From positions 372,001 to 436,000 of the forward strand of contig JAHIZO010000007.1 in assembly GCA_018814405.1 (NCBI GenBank): DNA of 64,000 bases, read 5' to 3'. Within the stretch, counting starts at the first letter, position 1; the number at the start of each line of letters is the position of its first letter. Positions 18,204-28,684 of the stretch are shown one piece after another. The DNA comes from Gammaproteobacteria bacterium (GTDB lineage: Bacteria > Pseudomonadota > Gammaproteobacteria > Burkholderiales > Gallionellaceae). A model generated the notes under the pieces. That model ran no database searches, had not been told where the DNA came from, and saw nothing but the letters and a program-made list of their open reading frames with translations. The position numbers and the translations under genes are program-made.

Positions 18204-19282
18204 AACCCAGTATCGCCGACAAACTCGCGCGTCTTGCCGAGCGTTTGGATGAAGTCACGCGCCTGTTGAGCAGCGAAGAAGCCACGCGCGATATGGATGC
18301 TTTCCGCAAACTCAACCGCGAGCGAGTGGAGATCGAGCCGGTGGTCGAGCTGTATCAGGCTTACCAGTTGGCCGAAGCTGACATCGCTGCCGCGCAGGAG
18401 ATGGCCGACGATCCCGATATGCGCGAATTCGCGGATGAAGAGATCAAAGCCGGTCAGGAAAAGCTGGCACAACTGGAAGTCGAATTGCAGAAACAGTTGC
18501 TGCCGAAAGACCCCAACGACGAACGCAACGTGTTCCTAGAAGTGCGCGCCGGTACCGGTGGTGATGAAGCCGCTCTGTTCGCGGGCGACCTGTTCCGCAT
18601 GTATCTGCGTTTCGCCGAACGCCGCCGCTGGCAGGTGGAGATCATCTCGGAAAGCCATGGCGAAGTCGGTGGTTACAAGGAAGTCATCGCGCGCATCATC
18701 GGGCAGGGCGCGTATTCCGTGCTTAAGTTCGAATCGGGGGCACACCGCGTGCAGCGCGTGCCGGCCACCGAGACGCAGGGCCGTATCCACACTTCCGCCT
18801 GCACCGTCGCCATCCTGCCGGAAGCGGATGAGGTGGGCGAAGTGGAGCTGAATCCGGCCGATCTGCGCATCGATACCTTCCGCGCATCCGGCGCGGGTGG
18901 TCAACACATCAACAAGACCGATTCCGCCGTGCGCCTCACTCATCTGCCGACCGGTACTGTGGTCGAGTGCCAGGATGGCCGCTCGCAGCACCAGAACAAG
19001 GCGCAGGCCATGCGCGTGCTGGCCGCGCGTATCAAGGACAAAGAAGAGCAGGCGGCTCACAGCAAGATTGCCGCCGAGCGCAAATCATTGGTGGGTAGTG
19101 GTGACCGCTCCGAACGTATCCGCACCTACAACTTCCCGCAAGGCCGCGTCACCGACCATCGCATCAACCTCACTCTTTACAAGATGGACCAGATCATGGA
19201 CGGCGACATCAGCGAGTTGACCGATGCGTTGATGGCTGAGCATCAGGCCGAGCAGCTGGCGGCGCTGGGGCAGGAAGGCTAA
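18200..19282 (+). CDS. prfA: Peptide chain release factor 1
   Basis: 360 residues, standard length. It recognises UAA and UAG stop codons and triggers peptide release. The codon-reading tripeptide PAT is at 188-190, and the universal GGQ at 233-235 sits in [19 protein letters not shown] rather than SPF separates it from RF2. The downstream prmC gene encodes the enzyme that methylates the GGQ glutamine, starting 5 bases past this stop. Confidence 0.98.
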   Translation: MKPSIADKLARLAERLDEVTRLLSSEEATRDMDAFRKLNRERVEIEPVVELYQAYQLAEADIAAAQEMADDPDMREFADEEIKAGQEKLAQLEVELQKQLLPKDPNDERNVFLEVRAGTGGDEAALFAGDLFRMYLRFAERRRWQVEIISESHGEVGGYKEVIARIIGQGAYSVLKFESGAHRVQRVPATETQGRIHTSACTVAILPEADEVGEVELNPADLRIDTFRASGAGGQHINKTDSAVRLTHLPTGTVVECQDGRSQHQNKAQAMRVLAARIKDKEEQAAHSKIAAERKSLVGSGDRSERIRTYNFPQGRVTDHRINLTLYKMDQIMDGDISELTDALMAEHQAEQLAALGQEG

Positions 19283-19287
19283 GCGCC

Positions 19288-20145
19288 ATGCCTAGCATCC
19301 GCGAGCGCTTGGCGCAGGATGTCGCTGCGCTACGCCAAGCACTGGATCTGCAGCAGGATGAGGCGCGCAGTGAGGTGCAAACCTTGCTGCAAACTGTACT
19401 GCTTGTGAATCGCGCCTACTTGCTGGCTCATCCTGAGCGCTTACTCACCGAACAAGAACACTCTCAATATCAAACGTCATTGCAGCGTCGTTTACAGGGT
19501 GAACCGCTGGCTTACATTCTGAGTGAGCGCGAATTTTTCGGGCTGAATTTCAAGGTCACACCCGCCACTTTGATCCCGCGGCCCGATACCGAACTGCTGG
19601 TGGAATTGGCGTTGTCCCGTATTTCGTCTGCAGGCACGCGCGTTCTTGATCTGGGAACGGGCAGCGGTGCCATCGCGCTGGCTATCGCACATAGCCGCCC
19701 CGATGCCAAGGTGACGGCGGTGGATGCCTCTGAGGCAGCTTTGTCAGTTGCCCAAGAGAATGCTGGATGCTTGGAGATCAGCAATGTGCGCTTCGCACTG
19801 AGTAACTGGTTCGCGGCGCTGGCAGGGCTGCATTTCGATCTGATTGTCTCCAACCCGCCCTATATCGCTGCAAATGACCGACATTTGGCACAGGGCGATC
19901 TGCGTTTCGAGCCTGTGGGTGCGTTGGCATCTGGGACGGATGGGTTGGATGACATCCGTCTTATCATCAGCGAAGCAGGCGCTCACCTTGTAGCAGGCGG
20001 ATGGCTGATGGTAGAGCATGGCTATGACCAGTCAGAGCGTGTGCAAACGCTGCTGCGCTCGGCTGGTTTTGAGAATGTGAGATCAGACAATGACTTGGCG
20101 GGGATAGCACGTGTTACCGGAGGCCAGCTGCTCGGGAAGACATAG
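19288..20145 (+). CDS. prmC: Release factor glutamine methyltransferase
   Basis: 285 residues. It transfers a methyl group from SAM to the glutamine of the GGQ motif in RF1 and RF2. The SAM loop DLGTGSG is at 121-127 and the glutamine-binding NPPY at 189-192. The N-terminal helical domain that holds the release factor is present. It closes the hemA-prfA-prmC run and is followed by a repeat-containing leader and an intrinsic terminator. Confidence 0.96.
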   Translation: MPSIRERLAQDVAALRQALDLQQDEARSEVQTLLQTVLLVNRAYLLAHPERLLTEQEHSQYQTSLQRRLQGEPLAYILSEREFFGLNFKVTPATLIPRPDTELLVELALSRISSAGTRVLDLGTGSGAIALAIAHSRPDAKVTAVDASEAALSVAQENAGCLEISNVRFALSNWFAALAGLHFDLIVSNPPYIAANDRHLAQGDLRFEPVGALASGTDGLDDIRLIISEAGAHLVAGGWLMVEHGYDQSERVQTLLRSAGFENVRSDNDLAGIARVTGGQLLGKT

Positions 20146-20157
20146 CTCTTTCGGGGG

Positions 20158-20196
20158 GATATATAGGCCGATATATAGGCCAAACGACATATAGGC
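20158..20196 (+). repeat. Short tandem repeats after prmC
   Basis: Two exact tandem copies of GATATATAGGCC (20158-20169 and 20170-20181) are followed four bases later by a third, partial copy (GACATATAGGC). The stretch is AT-rich compared with its surroundings and lies in the untranslated space between prmC and its terminator. A GAGTTG-TTAT-CAACTC hairpin follows at about 20242-20257. No function is evident. Confidence 0.5.
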
Positions 20197-20283
20197 AAGG
20201 CAGAAATGGCTGCCTACAATCCGTCCTGAGTTGTGAGCTTTGAGTTGTTATCAACTCGATCTTTCATACTCTCCTCCTATTCT

Positions 20284-20312
20284 GGGCCATCGCAAGGTGG
20301 CCCGTTTTTTTT
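20284..20312 (+). terminator. Rho-independent terminator of hemA-prfA-prmC
   Basis: GGGCCA and TGGCCC pair around an 8-base loop and are followed by G and eight T. It lies 139 bases past the prmC stop on the plus strand, just before the convergent argH stop. Confidence 0.85.
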
Positions 20313-20335
20313 GCCCGCGCTACGCGCGAGCAAAA

Positions 20336-21724
20336 TCAGGAGAGCAGTTTGCGGGCGCGGGTGATTGCGGCTTCGACCTGTTGCGGGGCAGTGCCACCAG
20401 TGTGATTGCGCGCGGCGAGCGAACCTTCCAGCGTCAGCACTGCATAGATGTCGTCGCTTATCAGCGTCGAGAACTGAAGCAGTTCATCCAGCTTGAGGTC
20501 GGCCAGATCGCAGCCCTTTTGTTCGGCATAACGTACCGCCAGCGCAACAGCTTCGTGCGCGTCACGGAACGGCATCCCCTTCTTCACCAGATAGTCGGCC
20601 AAGTCAGTCGCAGTCGCATAGCCCTGCAAGGCGGCAGCGCGCATCGCTTCTGGTTTGACGGTGATGCCAGCGATCATGTCGGCGTAGATGCGCAGTGTCT
20701 GGGTGAGTGTATCCACTGTGTCGAACAGCGGCTCTTTGTCTTCCTGATTGTCCTTGTTGTAGGCCAGAGGCTGGCCCTTCATCAAGGTAAGCAGTGCGAC
20801 CAGATGGCCATTCACGCGGCCGGTCTTGCCACGCACCAGTTCCGGCACGTCGGGGTTCTTCTTTTGCGGCATGATGGACGAGCCGGTGCAGAAGCGGTCG
20901 GCGATGTCGATGAAGCCGAAGCGCGGACTCATCCACAGGATCAGTTCTTCCGACAGGCGGGACAGGTGTGTCATCACCAGCGCGGCAGCGGCGGTGAATT
21001 CGATGGCGAAGTCGCGATCGGATACGGCGTCCAAAGAGTTCTGGCATACCGCTTCAAAATTCAACAGCTCGGCCACGCGTTCGCGCTTGATGGGGTAGCT
21101 GGTGCCGGCCAGTGCAGCGGCACCCAATGGCAGGCGGTTGACGCGACGACGCGCATCGATGAAACGTTCCACATCACGTTGGCACATCTCGAAATAGGCC
21201 AGCAGGTGATGGGCGAAACTGACTGGTTGTGCGACTTGCAGATGGGTGAAGCCGGGCATCACGGTATGGGTGTGATGCTGTGCCAGATCGAGCAGCGCGG
21301 ATTGCAGGTTCTTCAATAGGCCGACGATGGTGTCGATCTCGCTGCGCAGATAGAGGCGGATGTCTGTGGCGACCTGGTCGTTGCGTGAGCGACCTGTGTG
21401 CAGACGCTTGCCGGCATCGCCGACCAAGGTGGTGAGTCGCTTTTCGATATTGAGGTGTACGTCTTCCAGATCAAGCGACCACAGGAAGTCTCCGGCGATG
21501 ATCTCGCTCTCGATCTGCGACAGGCCGCGGCGGATATCCAGCAGGTCCTGATCACTGATGATCTTGTTTTCGGCCAGCATCTGCGCGTGGGCCAGTGAAC
21601 CTTGTATGTCGACCATTGCCAGTCGCTGATCGAAATCCACGGAGGCGGTGTAGCGCTTCACCAGTTCTGCTACCGGTTCGTTGAAGCGTCCTGACCAGGT
21701 TTGATTGTCTTGCATCGTTGCCAT
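20336..21724 (-). CDS. argH: Argininosuccinate lyase
   Basis: 462 residues from the ATG at 21724, which has GGACAAGAC upstream; the frame continues upstream but the family starts here ([11 protein letters not shown] lies three residues further in). It splits argininosuccinate into arginine and fumarate, the last step of arginine synthesis. The fumarase/aspartase-superfamily signature [12 protein letters not shown] is present near residue 280, as are [12 protein letters not shown] near 110 and the catalytic-loop region. It is divergent from the histidine kinase gene, with only 36 bases between starts. Confidence 0.97.
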   Translation of the reverse strand: MATMQDNQTWSGRFNEPVAELVKRYTASVDFDQRLAMVDIQGSLAHAQMLAENKIISDQDLLDIRRGLSQIESEIIAGDFLWSLDLEDVHLNIEKRLTTLVGDAGKRLHTGRSRNDQVATDIRLYLRSEIDTIVGLLKNLQSALLDLAQHHTHTVMPGFTHLQVAQPVSFAHHLLAYFEMCQRDVERFIDARRRVNRLPLGAAALAGTSYPIKRERVAELLNFEAVCQNSLDAVSDRDFAIEFTAAAALVMTHLSRLSEELILWMSPRFGFIDIADRFCTGSSIMPQKKNPDVPELVRGKTGRVNGHLVALLTLMKGQPLAYNKDNQEDKEPLFDTVDTLTQTLRIYADMIAGITVKPEAMRAAALQGYATATDLADYLVKKGMPFRDAHEAVALAVRYAEQKGCDLADLKLDELLQFSTLISDDIYAVLTLEGSLAARNHTGGTAPQQVEAAITRARKLLS

Positions 21725-21760
21725 GTCTTGTCCAGAATGAGCGGCACTTACGGGGGATCC

Positions 21761-22792
21761 ATGCCGAGGACGCGCAGTATAAATCAAAACATTCAGCACC
21801 GACTGTTGCCTGACTTCCGCAATCTTGGAACGGTACTGCGTATCGTGCTGTTGGCGAACGCTTTCGCGATGGCCTGTGCGATCGCCCAGATATCGACTGT
21901 AGGCGAACTGTGGCAGCGCATGCTGCTTGATTCGGCTTTGCTGCAGCCGGTATTGCTGAGTGTGCTGCTGACCTTGTATGCGCTGAATGAAGTGCTGCCG
22001 CGCTTCACATATTGGCGGTCTGTAGCCGCCATCATGGTGTTGGTGGCATGCATCACACTGTTCTTCTCACAGATCGGCGGTGAATTATTCGCCGAGGTGA
22101 ATGGGGTTACCTTCTTCCTCGACATCCGCCGCATGTTGCTGGCCGCGCTCCTTACATTTGTATTGCTTACGTATTTTCGCTGGCGCGCCCTGGCGATGTC
22201 GCCCGCACTGCAGGATGCGCGATTGCAAGCATTGCAGGCGCGCATCCGCCCCCACTTCCTCTTTAATAGCATCAATGCAGTGTTGGCCATCGTGCGTGCA
22301 GAACCCAAGCGTGCGGAAGCAGCCTTGGAAGATATGGCGGATCTGTTCCGCATGGCGATGAGCGATGTACATGATCTGGTCGCACTGAAGGATGAAGTGG
22401 CGCTGGCGCAGCGTTATCTGGCGCTTGAACAGCTACGCATGGGTGAGCGGCTACAAGTGCGCTGGCACACGGAACACATGCCGCCGCAGGCGTTGATTCC
22501 CCCGCTGGTATTGCAGCCGCTGCTGGAGAATGCGGTGTATCACGGTATAGAGCCTTTGACCGCAGGCGGCACCATCGACATCGATATCCACGAGAAGAGC
22601 GGCCAGCTGCATCTGTCGGTGGGTAATCCGCTATCTGGCAACGATGTGCAGTCGGATGGGAATCGACTGGCGTTGTCGAACATCCGCGAGCGCCTGTCGC
22701 TGCTGTTCGATGTTGAGGCGGAGTATCGTGTGGAGCGCAACGATGACAGTTATCATGTGCACATCGTGATTCCGTTGCGTGAGATGCCATGA
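21761..22792 (+). CDS. LytS/AlgZ-type sensor histidine kinase
   Basis: 343 residues from the ATG at 21761 (GGGGGATCC upstream). Four membrane helices lie in the first 150 residues. A His_kinase domain follows with the phospho-acceptor H165 in [16 protein letters not shown], typical of the LytS/AlgZ/YehU class, and an ATPase N-box ([11 protein letters not shown] near 250). Its stop overlaps the LytTR regulator by four bases, so the two form a two-component pair of AlgZ/AlgR type. In this class the small membrane part rather than a large periplasmic domain senses the signal. Confidence 0.9.
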   Translation: MPRTRSINQNIQHRLLPDFRNLGTVLRIVLLANAFAMACAIAQISTVGELWQRMLLDSALLQPVLLSVLLTLYALNEVLPRFTYWRSVAAIMVLVACITLFFSQIGGELFAEVNGVTFFLDIRRMLLAALLTFVLLTYFRWRALAMSPALQDARLQALQARIRPHFLFNSINAVLAIVRAEPKRAEAALEDMADLFRMAMSDVHDLVALKDEVALAQRYLALEQLRMGERLQVRWHTEHMPPQALIPPLVLQPLLENAVYHGIEPLTAGGTIDIDIHEKSGQLHLSVGNPLSGNDVQSDGNRLALSNIRERLSLLFDVEAEYRVERNDDSYHVHIVIPLREMP

Positions 22793-23571
22793 GCGATACC
22801 GTGATCCTGCCGCTGACTGTATTCATCGTGGACGATGAGCCACTGGCGCGGAGCCGTCTGAAGGATCTGCTGGTCGATTGCGGCGCGCAGATCGAACTGC
22901 AAGTGGTGGGCGAGGCAGGCAATGGGCAGGAAGCATTGGAAAAACTCAATGAGATATCCGCGGAAGTGGTGCTGATGGATATCCGTATGCCGCAGATGGA
23001 CGGTCTGGAACTGGCGTTACACCTGAACAAGCTTGAGCGTCCGCCGATCATCATATTCACCACGGCCTATGATGCTTACGCGATAAAAGCTTTTGAGTTG
23101 CGCGCCATCGACTATCTGCTCAAACCTATCCGTCTCGGCCGTTTGTTCGAGGCGATATCCCGTGCACGTGATGCGGTGCCAATCCGTACCGAAGTATTGC
23201 GTGAGCTTATTCCCGAGGCACGGACCCATCTGTCTGCGCATGAGCGCGGCAAGGTGATTCTTATTCCGATAGAAGACGTGACCTACCTGCGCGCGGAGAT
23301 GAAATACGTCACGGTGCGGACTGCGGAACATGAATACTTGATCGAAGAATCGCTGACCGCGCTGGAAAAAGAATATGCTTCGCGCTTTGCGCGCATACAT
23401 CGCAGCTGTCTGGTGGCGAAATCCGCCATCGCCGGTTTTGAAAAAGGCGGCGAGGAAGGTGAGAGCGGCTGGCAGGTGAGGCTGCAAGGATTGGAGGAGC
23501 GCTTACCGATCAGCCGTCGCCAATGGAGCAGCGTCAAGGTGTTGGGCGAAGCACAGGATCAGGGAGAGTAA
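22789..23571 (+). CDS. LytTR-family response regulator (AlgR-like)
   Basis: 260 residues. The receiver domain (about 10-125) has the acidic pair D15-D16, phospho-acceptor D64 (VLMDIRMPQ), T/K positions (FTTAYD, LLKPI). A LytTR DNA-binding domain spans about 150-250 (VTYLRAEMKYVTVRT, FARIHRSCLV). LytTR regulators bind direct repeats upstream of target genes. The ATG overlaps the kinase stop as ATGA. AlgR-type regulators control type IV pili and exopolysaccharide in pseudomonads, which would fit the pilin genes here, but that link is inference. Confidence 0.93.
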   Translation: MSDTVILPLTVFIVDDEPLARSRLKDLLVDCGAQIELQVVGEAGNGQEALEKLNEISAEVVLMDIRMPQMDGLELALHLNKLERPPIIIFTTAYDAYAIKAFELRAIDYLLKPIRLGRLFEAISRARDAVPIRTEVLRELIPEARTHLSAHERGKVILIPIEDVTYLRAEMKYVTVRTAEHEYLIEESLTALEKEYASRFARIHRSCLVAKSAIAGFEKGGEEGESGWQVRLQGLEERLPISRRQWSSVKVLGEAQDQGE

Positions 23572-23572
23572 G

Positions 23573-24355
23573 TTGCTGACCATATTGGTAATCAATTCAA
23601 AAGGCGGATCGGGCAAGACCACATTGACTACCAACCTGGCGGCTTATTACGCCAGCCGTAGCTTTCGCACTGCCATCATCGACTACGACCCACAGAGTTC
23701 CAGTCTGCACTGGCTACAGGCACGTCCGGCCACGCTGCCCGCGATCCATGCGGCCAATGGCGCGCCTGCCAAGGGCAATGCCCACCTGTCGAGTCGTCAG
23801 GGCTGGGTGCCATTGGATACAGATGTGCTGATCGTCGATGCGCCGGCCGGCGCCAGCGGTTTGTTGCTGAAAGACTTGGTGCGCAAGGCCAACTTCATCG
23901 TGATTCCGGTTGCTCCTTCCCCGATCGATATTCGTGCCACAGCAGATTTCATCAAGGACCTGTTCTTGGTTGGCGGTGCACGTACCAGCAACGCGCGCTT
24001 GGCTGTCGTGGCAAACCGTGTGCGCAACCGCGGCAGTTCAGCCTATGCATCCCTTGAACGATTCCTTGCCTCACTCAAGTTGCCTTTCCTTGCTTCTCTG
24101 TCGGATAGCGATGTCTATCTGCAATCAGCGGGGGAGGGGGTGGGCATCTTTGAACTGGATGAACTGCTGAGCGGTAGAGAGCGGCAGGAGTTCATGCCTA
24201 TCGTGCGCTGGCTGGACGGCCATTTTCCCAACCGCTTTGGTGTGCGTTCCGAGGACAAGCAAGCCATTCTTGAAGGCTCACGCAAGTGGGCTGCGTTCCG
24301 TCCTGGGAATGGCACGGGGCGCTTCCCTATTTTCCAGCCCGCTGTCGGAAAATGA
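23573..24355 (+). CDS. ParA/MinD-family ATPase
   Basis: 260 residues starting at TTG (AGGGAGAG upstream), one base after the LytTR regulator stop. The deviant Walker A motif KGGSGKTT (residues 10-17, with the signature lysine K10) and switch segments IDYDPQSS (about 37-44) and IVDAPAG (about 85-91) identify a ParA/MinD ATPase. Such ATPases position plasmids, chromosomes, chemotaxis arrays or pilus machines on membranes or nucleoids. No ParB follows. The next two genes encode isolated sensory domains, so it may act in cell positioning of a signalling or pilus complex. Confidence 0.88.
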   Translation: MLTILVINSKGGSGKTTLTTNLAAYYASRSFRTAIIDYDPQSSSLHWLQARPATLPAIHAANGAPAKGNAHLSSRQGWVPLDTDVLIVDAPAGASGLLLKDLVRKANFIVIPVAPSPIDIRATADFIKDLFLVGGARTSNARLAVVANRVRNRGSSAYASLERFLASLKLPFLASLSDSDVYLQSAGEGVGIFELDELLSGRERQEFMPIVRWLDGHFPNRFGVRSEDKQAILEGSRKWAAFRPGNGTGRFPIFQPAVGK

Positions 24356-24385
24356 CCTGCAATATGTCGCATAGGCAGTCAGCCG

Positions 24386-25033
24386 ATGAACCGAATATTA
24401 CGTAGCGGCGTGGCGAGATTCATCGCACTGGCCGTGTGCCTGGCCGCGCTGGGCGGATACCTGCTGTCGCAATTGTTCCTTGAGGTCAATGTCTCTTCTG
24501 TCAAACGCAGTGTGCAACTATTGGAGATCGAAGAATATCTGGATGACGCCGCTATCGGGCTGGGGCGGCAGATACAGGAATGGAAAGATATGCTGCTGCG
24601 CGCTAACGACAGTGCGCTGTATACCAAACATCAGCAAGGTTTCAAGGAATCCAGTATCGCCGTGCAGTACGCACTGATGAAAGCCAAGACGGACATTTTC
24701 GACATCGGTATGGAAACAGCGGATATCGACCAGTTGATCGCGGAACACAAATCGTTACTGACCGAGTATATGCAAGCGCATACCGGATTGAACCCTCACG
24801 AGGTAGACAGCCGGAACAAGGTAGACAGAAAGGTGCTGGGTATAGATCGTGCATTGCAGGAACGTATCGTTCAGCTGAAATCCGCCATTTCGGAATATGC
24901 CAAGCAACAATTGGCACGCGCCCCGCAGACTCAGGGTGACCGCGCCATCATGGTGGGTCTGCTTGGTGCGGTGTCACTCATGCTGATGGCCGGTTTGGGT
25001 TTTGTGTTCGCCTATCGTATGCGTGTCAGCTGA
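24386..25033 (+). CDS. Stand-alone MCP-type periplasmic sensor domain protein, copy 1
   Basis: 215 residues. An N-terminal membrane helix (about 10-30), a helical periplasmic domain of about 150 residues and a second helix (about 188-210) end at residue 215. The periplasmic part matches the four-helix-bundle ligand domains of betaproteobacterial chemoreceptors: QEWKDMLLR near 63-71 and G-L-N-P...K-V-L-G-I-D-R-A-L near 135-160. HAMP and methyl-accepting signalling domains are absent. The neighbouring gene has the same plan, so this is probably a real architecture and not a truncated receptor. The start has only a weak ribosome site. Confidence 0.78.
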   Translation: MNRILRSGVARFIALAVCLAALGGYLLSQLFLEVNVSSVKRSVQLLEIEEYLDDAAIGLGRQIQEWKDMLLRANDSALYTKHQQGFKESSIAVQYALMKAKTDIFDIGMETADIDQLIAEHKSLLTEYMQAHTGLNPHEVDSRNKVDRKVLGIDRALQERIVQLKSAISEYAKQQLARAPQTQGDRAIMVGLLGAVSLMLMAGLGFVFAYRMRVS

Positions 25034-25144
25034 GCGATGAGGTTACGGAACAGGATGAATATATCCACGGAACTAAAATGGCTTTGCGGGCTCAATCTGC
25101 GCGGTAATGATTGGTGTGCCACAAACTAGCTAGAGGAATTGGAA

Positions 25145-25774
25145 ATGGTATCTACAGAATACGAAGCGAATAGGCGTTCGATCTTGTCATGGGGGACGTT
25201 GGCCAAGCTGGGTCTGACCGCGGCATTCTTTGTCTGGTTCTATCTGATCTGGACCAGCACCGACGAGTTGGATAGGCGCTTGAATTCCACCGTGGATCCG
25301 TTCGCGGTGGCGCACGACCTGCAGGTGGAATACAAGTTGGAGGTGCAGGAATGGAAGAACCTGCTGCTGCGCAGCAGTGACCGCAGTAGCCTGGACAAGA
25401 ACTGGCGTATTTATGAACAACAGTATCGCAAGGTCGCCGAGGCGGCGGAAGCCGGGCTGAAGCAAAGTGATGTCAGGGCGATCAATGTGAAGCTGCAGTC
25501 TTTCATCGATGCCCACAAGGATAACTTCGCCAAATACCAGAAGGACAAGGAGATGTTCGCGCAGAGTGGCTACGATCCACGCAAGGCGGATGAAAATGTG
25601 AGAGGCATCGATCGTCCGCTATTGGAGATATTGGAAGCGGCTGATGACGAGATGCAGCATGAGAAGAAGTTGATCAACGGGCGCATGATCGCCAAGGTGC
25701 GCAATCAGATCGAACAGAGCCTGATGGCTTTGATCCTGATGACTTTGGTCGTCGTCTGGCGTGCGAAGTTCTAG
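25145..25774 (+). CDS. Stand-alone MCP-type periplasmic sensor domain protein, copy 2
   Basis: 209 residues from the ATG at 25145 (GAGGAATTGGAA upstream). Like its neighbour it has two membrane helices (about 15-40 and 190-206) around a four-helix-bundle periplasmic domain with QEWKNLLLR and G-Y-D-P-R...V-R-G-I-D-R-P-L. It stops right after the second helix. The two proteins are paralogues that share motifs rather than long identity. It follows copy 1 by 111 bases and precedes a shared terminator. Its role may be to pair with another receptor or with the ParA-like ATPase. Confidence 0.78.
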   Translation: MVSTEYEANRRSILSWGTLAKLGLTAAFFVWFYLIWTSTDELDRRLNSTVDPFAVAHDLQVEYKLEVQEWKNLLLRSSDRSSLDKNWRIYEQQYRKVAEAAEAGLKQSDVRAINVKLQSFIDAHKDNFAKYQKDKEMFAQSGYDPRKADENVRGIDRPLLEILEAADDEMQHEKKLINGRMIAKVRNQIEQSLMALILMTLVVVWRAKF

Positions 25775-25788
25775 GGTAATTGTCCCGC

Positions 25789-25829
25789 AAAAGTAGAAGG
25801 GCCCGCTATTCGCGGGCCTTTCTACTTTT
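25789..25829. terminator. Bidirectional terminator, sensor gene and ppc
   Basis: AAAAGTAGAAGGGCCCGC pairs with GCGGGCCTTTCTACTTTT over 18 bases (one G-U), loop TATTC-like. T runs lie on both strands, so it serves the plus-strand sensor gene and the minus-strand ppc gene, whose stop codon it overlaps. Confidence 0.88.
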
Positions 25830-28602
25830 AACCGCTGTTACGCAGTCCGGCAGCGATGCCGTTGATGGTGAGGTGGATGGCACGCTTCACCTTCTCGTCC
25901 TGGTCGCCTTCACGGTGACGATGCAGTAGCGATACCTGCAAGTGGTTGAGCGGATCGATGTAGGGCGTGCGGGTAGTCAGGCTGCGCGCAAAGATCGGGT
26001 TCTCCTGCAACAAGTGCGTGGCACCAGTGATCTTGAACAGCATGTCCACCGTGTCACGCCATTCTTGTTCGATCATGGAGAAAATCTTGTCGCGCAGCGC
26101 CTCATCGGGTACCAGTTCGGCATAACGCGAGGCGATACCCATGTCTGTCTTGGAAAGCACCATGTCCATATTGGACAGCAGGCCGCGGAAGAACGCCCAG
26201 TCCTTGTTCATCGCGCGCAGTTGGTCGAGACCTGTCTGGCCTTCGCGTTCGATGAATTTCTTAACCGCGCTACCGAAGCCGAACCAGCCCGGCAACAACA
26301 TGCGCGTCAGACCCCAGCTGAATACCCAGGGGATGGCGCGCAGGTCTTCGATGCGATCCATCGCCTTGCGTGAAGCGGGGCGGCTGCCGATGTTGAGTTC
26401 GGCGATCTCGCGGATAGGGGTGGCCGCAAAGAAGAACTCGGTGAAGCCTGGTGTCTCGTAAACCAGCTTGCGATAGGCGGCGATGGCATCCAGACTCATG
26501 GCTTCCATGATGCGTATGAACTCGGCATTGCCGTCCGCATTGTGCGGGTAGTCCATCAGCGTGGCTTCCATGGTTGCAGCGACCAGTATCTCTAGATTGC
26601 GGCGGCCGATCTCGGGATCGGAATATTTGCTGGAGATGACTTCGCCCTGCTCGGTGATGCGGATCTGCGCGTTCACACTGCCCGGCGGTTGCGCCAAGAT
26701 GGCTTGATAGCTGGGGCCGCCGCCACGGCCGACGGTGCCGCCACGTCCGTGGAATAGACGTAACTCGACGTCGTGCTTGTTGAATACTTCCACCAACTCC
26801 AGTTCGGCTTTGTACAGTTCCCAGTTGGCGGTCAGATAACCGCCGTCCTTGTTGCTGTCAGAGTAACCCAGCATGACTTCCTGGGTGTTGTTGCGACTCT
26901 TGTTAAGCAGCTCGCGATACCAGGGCAGCGAGAACAGCGCGTCCATGATGGTGCCGCCACCGCGCAGGTCGTCGATGGTCTCGAACAGCGGGATGATGTT
27001 GACTTGCAGATTTTCGTCTTTAAGCAGCCCCGTCTGTTGCAGCATCAGAGCCACTTCCAGTACATCGCTCACTGCATCCGCTTTGGAGATGATGTAGTTC
27101 GGCAATGCATTGTGTCCGAAGCGATCATGGATGTCGGCGGCAGCCTGCATCAATTGCAGTTCGCCGCGCACGAGGGGCGAGAAGCCATCCAGTTCGGCAG
27201 CAAGTTGTTTGCCAGTCTGCAGGGCGGCAAGCAGGGTGGTGCGGCGTGTTGCTTCGTCCTGTTGGGCGTAATCAGCGATACCGGTCTTTGCCAGCAACTC
27301 GCTCACGACTTGTTCGTGCACGCCGCTGTGCTGGCGCATATCCAACGGTGCCAGATGGAAGCCGAACACTTCTGCAGCACGGCGCAGTTCACCCATGCGG
27401 CCGCGCGACAGGTAAAACGCGCCATGACGCTCCAGTGATTGGATGACGATGTCGAGTTCGGCGATGAATTCTTCCGCCTTGGCGTAAGGCTTCACCGTCT
27501 TGGCGACGGGATGCAAATGGTGCACACGATGTCCCATGTGCTCGGTGGTGGCGACCAGACGCGCATAGATGGCGAGCAAGGCGCGACGATAGGGTTCGTC
27601 CTCGCGACTCTCGGCCTGGTCTGGAGATCGTTCGGCGAAGTCGGTCAGTTCCGGACTGATGTCGACCAAACGACTGGAGAGGCTCAAGCGCGCGCTGAGC
27701 AGGTTGGTCTCTGACATGTAGTAGTCGAGTGCCGTGGCGGAATGGCGCTTTGCCGCGGCAAGCATGACTTCGTGGGTAACGAAGGGATTGCCGTCACGGT
27801 CGCCGCCGATCCAGCTGCCCACGCGCAGGAAAGGCGGCAGATCGAAGCGCTGGCCGTAGCTTTTCTCCAGCTGCTTCTCAATATTGCCGTACAGCTTGGG
27901 GATCTCGCGCAGGAAGGTGTAGTCATAGAACGACAGTCCGTTGTTGACCTCGTCTTCGACTTTCAACTTGGCGGTGCGCAGCATGCGCGTACTCCACAGG
28001 ATGAGCACGAAGCGGTGCAGGGTCTCTTCGTTCTCATCCAGTTCTTCGGGCGTCATGTCCAGCCGGTCACGGTCTGCCAGCAGTTTGGAGATGACGAGCT
28101 GGCAATTGAGGATACTCTTGCGCTGCACCTCGGTGGGGTGGGCGGTCAACACCGGCGAGATAACGGCCTTGTCGAAGAAGGCGCGCACAGCATCCGCATC
28201 CAGCTGCTTATCGTGGGCGTGATTCAATACCAGTTGCAGGCTACCTTCCTTCGGGCGTGAGCCGGCTTTCTGGTGTGCACGACGACGACGGTTGTGATGT
28301 AGATCTTCCGCGATGTTGGAAAGCTGAGAGAAATAGCTGAAGGCGCGCACCACGAGCAAGGTGTCTTCTGGAGAGAGTTGATCCAGCATCTGCTCCAGTT
28401 TTTCGCCATCACGCTCGTCCTGTGTTTTGCGAAAGTGCACGGCAGCCTGGCGGATGCTTTCAATCAATTCGTAGGTTTTATCGCCTTCCTGTTCGCGCAA
28501 GGTATTGCCCAACACGCGTCCGAGTAAGCGGATATCTTCACGCAAAGGCGCATCTTTGCTGGAGATGTTGGTGGGTGTTGCGATCAGATTTGTTTTCATC
28601 AT
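25828..28602 (-). CDS. ppc: Phosphoenolpyruvate carboxylase
   Basis: 924 residues, typical length. It carboxylates phosphoenolpyruvate with bicarbonate to oxaloacetate, refilling the citric acid cycle. Visible signatures are [13 protein letters not shown] (catalytic His), [30 protein letters not shown] and the C-terminal [11 protein letters not shown]. Two adjacent ATGs (28602 and 28599) are equivalent. There is no clear ribosome site. It is divergent from hemC, with which it shares a short promoter region carrying a TAGAAT element at 28639-28644. Confidence 0.98.
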   Translation of the reverse strand: MMKTNLIATPTNISSKDAPLREDIRLLGRVLGNTLREQEGDKTYELIESIRQAAVHFRKTQDERDGEKLEQMLDQLSPEDTLLVVRAFSYFSQLSNIAEDLHHNRRRRAHQKAGSRPKEGSLQLVLNHAHDKQLDADAVRAFFDKAVISPVLTAHPTEVQRKSILNCQLVISKLLADRDRLDMTPEELDENEETLHRFVLILWSTRMLRTAKLKVEDEVNNGLSFYDYTFLREIPKLYGNIEKQLEKSYGQRFDLPPFLRVGSWIGGDRDGNPFVTHEVMLAAAKRHSATALDYYMSETNLLSARLSLSSRLVDISPELTDFAERSPDQAESREDEPYRRALLAIYARLVATTEHMGHRVHHLHPVAKTVKPYAKAEEFIAELDIVIQSLERHGAFYLSRGRMGELRRAAEVFGFHLAPLDMRQHSGVHEQVVSELLAKTGIADYAQQDEATRRTTLLAALQTGKQLAAELDGFSPLVRGELQLMQAAADIHDRFGHNALPNYIISKADAVSDVLEVALMLQQTGLLKDENLQVNIIPLFETIDDLRGGGTIMDALFSLPWYRELLNKSRNNTQEVMLGYSDSNKDGGYLTANWELYKAELELVEVFNKHDVELRLFHGRGGTVGRGGGPSYQAILAQPPGSVNAQIRITEQGEVISSKYSDPEIGRRNLEILVAATMEATLMDYPHNADGNAEFIRIMEAMSLDAIAAYRKLVYETPGFTEFFFAATPIREIAELNIGSRPASRKAMDRIEDLRAIPWVFSWGLTRMLLPGWFGFGSAVKKFIEREGQTGLDQLRAMNKDWAFFRGLLSNMDMVLSKTDMGIASRYAELVPDEALRDKIFSMIEQEWRDTVDMLFKITGATHLLQENPIFARSLTTRTPYIDPLNHLQVSLLHRHREGDQDEKVKRAIHLTINGIAAGLRNSG

Positions 28603-28684
28603 AGATATGTCGTCGGCGCAAAAGCGCGGCGCTCCTGATAGAATGCGCCGCGCTTATGAACTAAATTAATTGCAAGGAAAACCA

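Noticed and set aside
20158..20196. Possible CRISPR-like repeats
   Set aside because: Only two full and one partial 12-base copies, tandem or nearly so, with no unique spacers and no cas genes.
24386..25033. Frameshifted or truncated chemoreceptor
   Set aside because: No HAMP or signalling sequence follows in any frame, and the neighbouring paralogue ends at the same architectural point.
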